A stretch of 64,000 bases of DNA from Opisthocomus hoazin. Lineage: Eukaryota > Chordata > Aves > Opisthocomiformes > Opisthocomidae. The notes below the pieces were generated by a model, which saw nothing but the letters and a program-made list of their open reading frames with translations, did not search any database and was not told where the DNA came from. Of the stretch, positions 60,199-64,000 are shown one piece after another. The stretch is from the NCBI RefSeq assembly GCF_030867145.1, contig NC_134420.1, forward strand, positions 43,730,912 through 43,794,911. The letters are read 5' to 3'. Both the position numbers and the translations under genes were made by a program. How positions within the stretch are numbered: the stretch's first letter is position 1; each line of letters opens with the position of its first letter.

Positions 60199-63100
60199 AC
60201 GTTTAAGCAGAATCTTTAAGTAATTTTTCAGGAAATCTTTTTAAATATTTGTTTTATCTTGCACTAACAGATGTAAATGTATGTGAACAGTTATGTACAT
60301 ATTCAGTTAACAACAGAATTTCTTACCTTTATTTTCTTCAGCTGTTTGCCTGTATTAAATCATTTGTATATACAACAAAGTAGTTAGGAGGAGGGGGGAT
60401 CAGGCAGGAATAGACCTTAAGCTGCCTGCAGTGTAGCTCTTGGTACTTCCCTGATACTGGTGTTCTGAGCTTGGCTGGCTGCTGCCAAGTCTGCACCTGC
60501 AGTGCTGCTTGATTGAAACTCTGCGTGTATTCCTCTTATTAAGAACAAATAAATAATATCTTCTGTTATTTACCAAACACCAGGATTACTTCAAAACCAC
60601 AAGTAGCAATCCCTGTTCTATGCTAACATTCTGTCATTTCTGCTTCATGCACAGAGAGGATGCTCAGGCTTCATTCCTCAGCAGAAATGCCATCTATATC
60701 TCTATGCTCTACATCGGGTTTAAATCACTATTTGGAACCCTTATTCAAAATGCCTATCTGGTATTTTGAATACAAATTGTCACATGAAGAGAGTGATTGA
60801 TTAAAGTGATTTACATAGAAGCATTCATGGCGTTTCTGAGCAAGGGAAAATACACAGAAGCACATGGCACTTAATTACATTGCTTAACAATAAATGTCAA
60901 GTTAAACCTTTTTAAAAAAAGACAAATTCTATACTTAAGGAAAGTGCAATTACATTTGCTATGGTTTGAAATGTTTTACACACTGTGTGTATTAGAGGGG
61001 CGAAGATATTAACACTTCTGTACATGCAAAGGTGCTGATAGGTTTCAGAGGTTACAGGGAAGGCTTTTGTAACCACTGTCCGTTTATTGCTTGCAAAGGG
61101 AACTCGTTTACTGTAATGTGCTGTTAATCTGAGCTCATTTACTTGTATGCAACTGTATTTGCATACAGACACACTTCTCAGAACTGATTGAGAACATGAG
61201 GACTGCTGGTCCTCATTTGGTAAATTGTTGCATATAAGTAAGATTTGCATTTGGATTAGTGTTTTATATCACAGCCTGATTATATGTGCCATTTTAATAA
61301 TGTTGAATGAATAGCAATAGTAGATTGCAGAAAGCCACTCCTCTGATTATATCTTCCAATTCTAAATTTAATTTAAAATGTCTCCTCCTTTTTTTTCTCC
61401 TTTGCTGAAATTTAGTAACAGACTGGAATTTCTTCTCCTGTGAAGTAGCATGTGCATTTCTATAACAAATCGTTATACCTTCCAAATTACATTCAATAAT
61501 TTGTTTAATAAAAGACTGTCATACTGCTTGTGTGTTCCTGTGGAAGGGTAATGGAGGAGCAACTGAACTCCACAGTGTTCATCATCTACTTCTTGCAGAA
61601 TAGAAGAGAAAAAGAGAAAGTCTGCAGAGAGAAATGGGGTGAGGTGCAGAGTTCCCTAACGTAAGTCTGAGCAAATCTGTATGTCTAGAGGACACTGTTC
61701 ACTACTAGGCAAAAACACTAGCTCAGTTCTTTTCAGCAATTACAGCTATGTCGTTGTGACACAGCTTCCCGTTCTCACCCTGAATTAAAAATGAAAAAGA
61801 AGATAATAAAATTGTGAGAATAACTATCTGACTACATTCAAAATCCAAAATAAAAACCAAGGTTAGTTTTAGTGAGGAGTGGTTTTCCAGTCTAGTTTGC
61901 CTTGTTACTTCCACTGGTTCATTGCCACAGCAGTGGCATAGCTCAGAGAGGTGTGTGGAGTGTAGTTCTCACATACATTCAACTCTTGCGCACCTAGACT
62001 TCTTCACTGTTGCCTTTTCTGAACTGATGTGACAAAAGCCTGTCTTCTGTCCTGCTCTGCACAGTAGCGATGCATCCTCTCCACTGCTGCTGCGATGGTG
62101 CAGCTTCGCCATTCTTCAGTGCTCAGATTTAAAAGTATTGTAATGGAGCACAATTAATTTGGTAACGTTATCTCATTTCTGTTTTCCAATCCATGAATTT
62201 GAAGAAAATATATGAAATAAGATAGTTTCAGTGCCATAAATTAAGTAAAGCATTATAATCTAATTGCACTATGTGTTAACAGAGTATTTTCCCTGTTGCC
62301 TAGCAATGAGATTTACCATGAGATTCACCGTGTGCTTAAGATTCCATTATTAACTTCTGTTTTCAGAAGTTTATAACTTTGGTAAAAATTATTACTCAGA
62401 AGACAATCCAGAAAGTGCACGTTGAAAGGTCTTTTTGTTGTTGTGGGGTCACTTGCTAAGGAAGCTTGAGGCAGAAAGCTCTGGTGCCCTCTTGATTTCT
62501 GTACCCCTTCTCCCATTCTACTAGACGTGATAAATTTTGAAAGTAACTTCTTGAGCAACAATTGTTTTGTGTGTTTTCTGAAGCAGTAAGCTATTTAGAA
62601 AAGTGTTTTTTTTACTGTAAAGGTTCCACATGGAGATGTTTTTACCAAAGCAGCTTCCTCTACTTAGAAAAGCAGTGACTGGTTTGTGCTTCCCCGCAAA
62701 ACTGAATGCCGAGGAAAGGGTTTGAGCATTGGCCTTTGAGGTCTTCTCCGTTAGTGTTCCACGTAGTAGTAGAGTAGGTCTAGATATTTTTTGGGGGGAA
62801 CTGTATGCTTGCCAAGTAGGAGTGCTCTGAAATCTTCCATCTTCATCAGTCTGCCTTGAAAAAAATCCATTTCTCATTGGAGTGCTGCATTGGGTTAGGG
62901 GTCTGGATTCCACATCACTTGTGCTTCCCCAGAAGATTGTCATCTGTAGAAGAACTGAAAGAAAATGCAGGAGTGTTCCTCTGACAGGGTCTAACGCTCC
63001 AGGATAATAACTGAGGGACTGGTAAAATGTCAGTTGTTTTTGCTGTTAAAATGACTCTGAGGGAATGTGTAAAATAAAAGAGAAAGTAAAATCCTGCTCT

Positions 63101-63774
63101 TGTTTGGCATTTTCCTGTATTAAAGCAGCTCGTAGACTGTTGTAACTTATATGTGTTGTATGAATCAGAAACATACCATATAATTATATTATGTCAGTGT
63201 GGAGAGAAAAATGAGGGAGAGACATTTGTGGGTCTTCATTTTTAACGTGGTTATGATTTCTAAAACTTCTGTACTGCAGGGACAGAAGACCTTATATCAT
63301 TGCTATGGGCTAGTAAGAGTGCTGTGGTACTAACATGCACCATGTCAGAGTTGAATCAAGGACCTGCCTAAGCTTAGTTAAACCATTAGGAAATGTTTAG
63401 GCGAAGTATAGCTTGGCTTTACGTAATATAAAGTAGCCCTAGGATCATTTCTGTTCTCATGAAGAGAACGTGCGTTGCAGTATGCAGCGCTCTGGAGAGA
63501 GTTACTTGACTCTCTTGGAAATCTGTCCTGGTAAGGAACGTGAATAATCACAGTGTTCTCACACTTCAGCCTAATAGATATTAATGGTCACTCTCATTTG
63601 ATGCCTAGCAACCAGTAAATTTTTTTTTTTTGTATGTGATGCGTTATGTGTGTTGTAAGTTTGTATAACTATAGCTGGTGATGTTCATTTAACAACTCTT
63701 GTTTTGTTTTTTTTTTTTCCCCTCCCAACAGCACTTATTCCTAGAAAAAATTCGGTACCAGTAGCTCTCCATGT

Positions 63775-64000
63775 ATCACAGAATCACACAGAATCACAGA
63801 ATGGTAGGGGTTGGAAGGGACCTCTGTGGGTCATCTAGTCCAACCCTCCTGCTGAAGCAGAGTCGCCTACTGCAGGCTGCACAGGACCTTGTCCAGGCGG
63901 GTCTTGAATATCTCCAGAGAAGGAGACTCCACAACCTCCCTGGGCAGCCTGTTCCAGTGCTCCGTCACCCTCAGAGGGAAGAAGTTCTTCCTCATGTTCA
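63775..64000 (-). mobile_element. CR1 fragment running off the right edge
   Basis: On the - strand this is a CR1 3' end: terminal ATTCTGTG-type units at about 63775-63803, then the 3' UTR (ggttggactagatgacc-type sequence near 63830) and the C-terminal coding end. It differs from the other copies here in its octamer (ATTCTGTG not ATTCTATG), so it belongs to another subfamily. Its 5' part lies outside the window. Confidence 0.93.

Larger units (their letters stand above)
42024..64000 (+). other. NUBPL intron 6 (at least 21,977 bp, continues past the window)
   Basis: No exon encoding the expected VDWG...DMPPGTGD segment was found by eye. The intron holds five CR1 fragments, a pair of unnamed repeats and a 29-bp tandem duplication (all listed). 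The stretches 42024-48909, 51933-54509, 54980-59754 (apart from the tandem duplication) and 60199-63774 show nothing else I recognise, apart from a GC-richer islet at about 42900-43260 and another at about 58880-59090. Confidence 0.75.

Noticed and set aside
1..64000. CRISPR arrays, bacterial operons, tRNA or rRNA genes
   Set aside because: None were seen. The window is vertebrate nuclear DNA with spliced exons and avian retroelements.

Overview
The window is vertebrate nuclear DNA from a bird. The evidence is several CR1 LINE copies with the avian 3' octamer tail, an endogenous retrovirus with a tryptophan-tRNA primer site of the avian alpharetrovirus kind, and a solo LTR whose sequence I recall from many non-galliform (neoavian) genomes. 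The background is AT-rich intron and flank with one strong CpG island.

The only host gene I can support is NUBPL (also called IND1), on the + strand. It encodes the mitochondrial P-loop ATPase that delivers Fe-S clusters to respiratory complex I. Six coding exons can be read: 8063-8173, 8882-9029, 13819-13853, 25344-25434, 41803-41842 and 41933-42023. They splice with GT/AG borders into one frame of exactly 172 codons. That covers the targeting region, the deviant Walker A loop and the first part of the ATPase fold. I found no exon 7 by eye in the remaining 22 kb, so the gene should continue past the right edge. The promoter lies in the CpG island at about 7560-8540.

Layout: 1-4550 is flank with no recognisable gene. 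4551-6114 is a young, 5'-truncated CR1 with an uninterrupted reverse-transcriptase reading frame. 7195-7455 looks like a very old CR1 relic. 7560-9029 holds the promoter and exons 1-2. Introns 2 and 3 (9030-25343) are almost repeat-free to my eye, apart from a GC-rich islet near 17.8 kb with an X-box-like site and a perfect inverted repeat. Intron 4 (25435-41802) carries an old CR1 tail, a 2,975-bp LTR retrovirus on the - strand (33874-36848) and a - strand solo LTR (37995-38602). Intron 5 is only 90 bp. Intron 6 (from 42024) holds five CR1 fragments in both orientations and two copies of a repeat I cannot name.

The most notable items are the compact non-autonomous retrovirus (two 399-bp LTRs, primer site, polypurine tract, broken gag, no pol seen), the unnamed repeat pair at 50.4 and 54.5 kb, a potential G-quadruplex across the NUBPL start codon, and an upstream reading frame overlapping that start. 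I see no convincing undescribed biological system. All coordinates come from reading the sequence by eye, and similarity statements rest on remembered family sequences, not searches.
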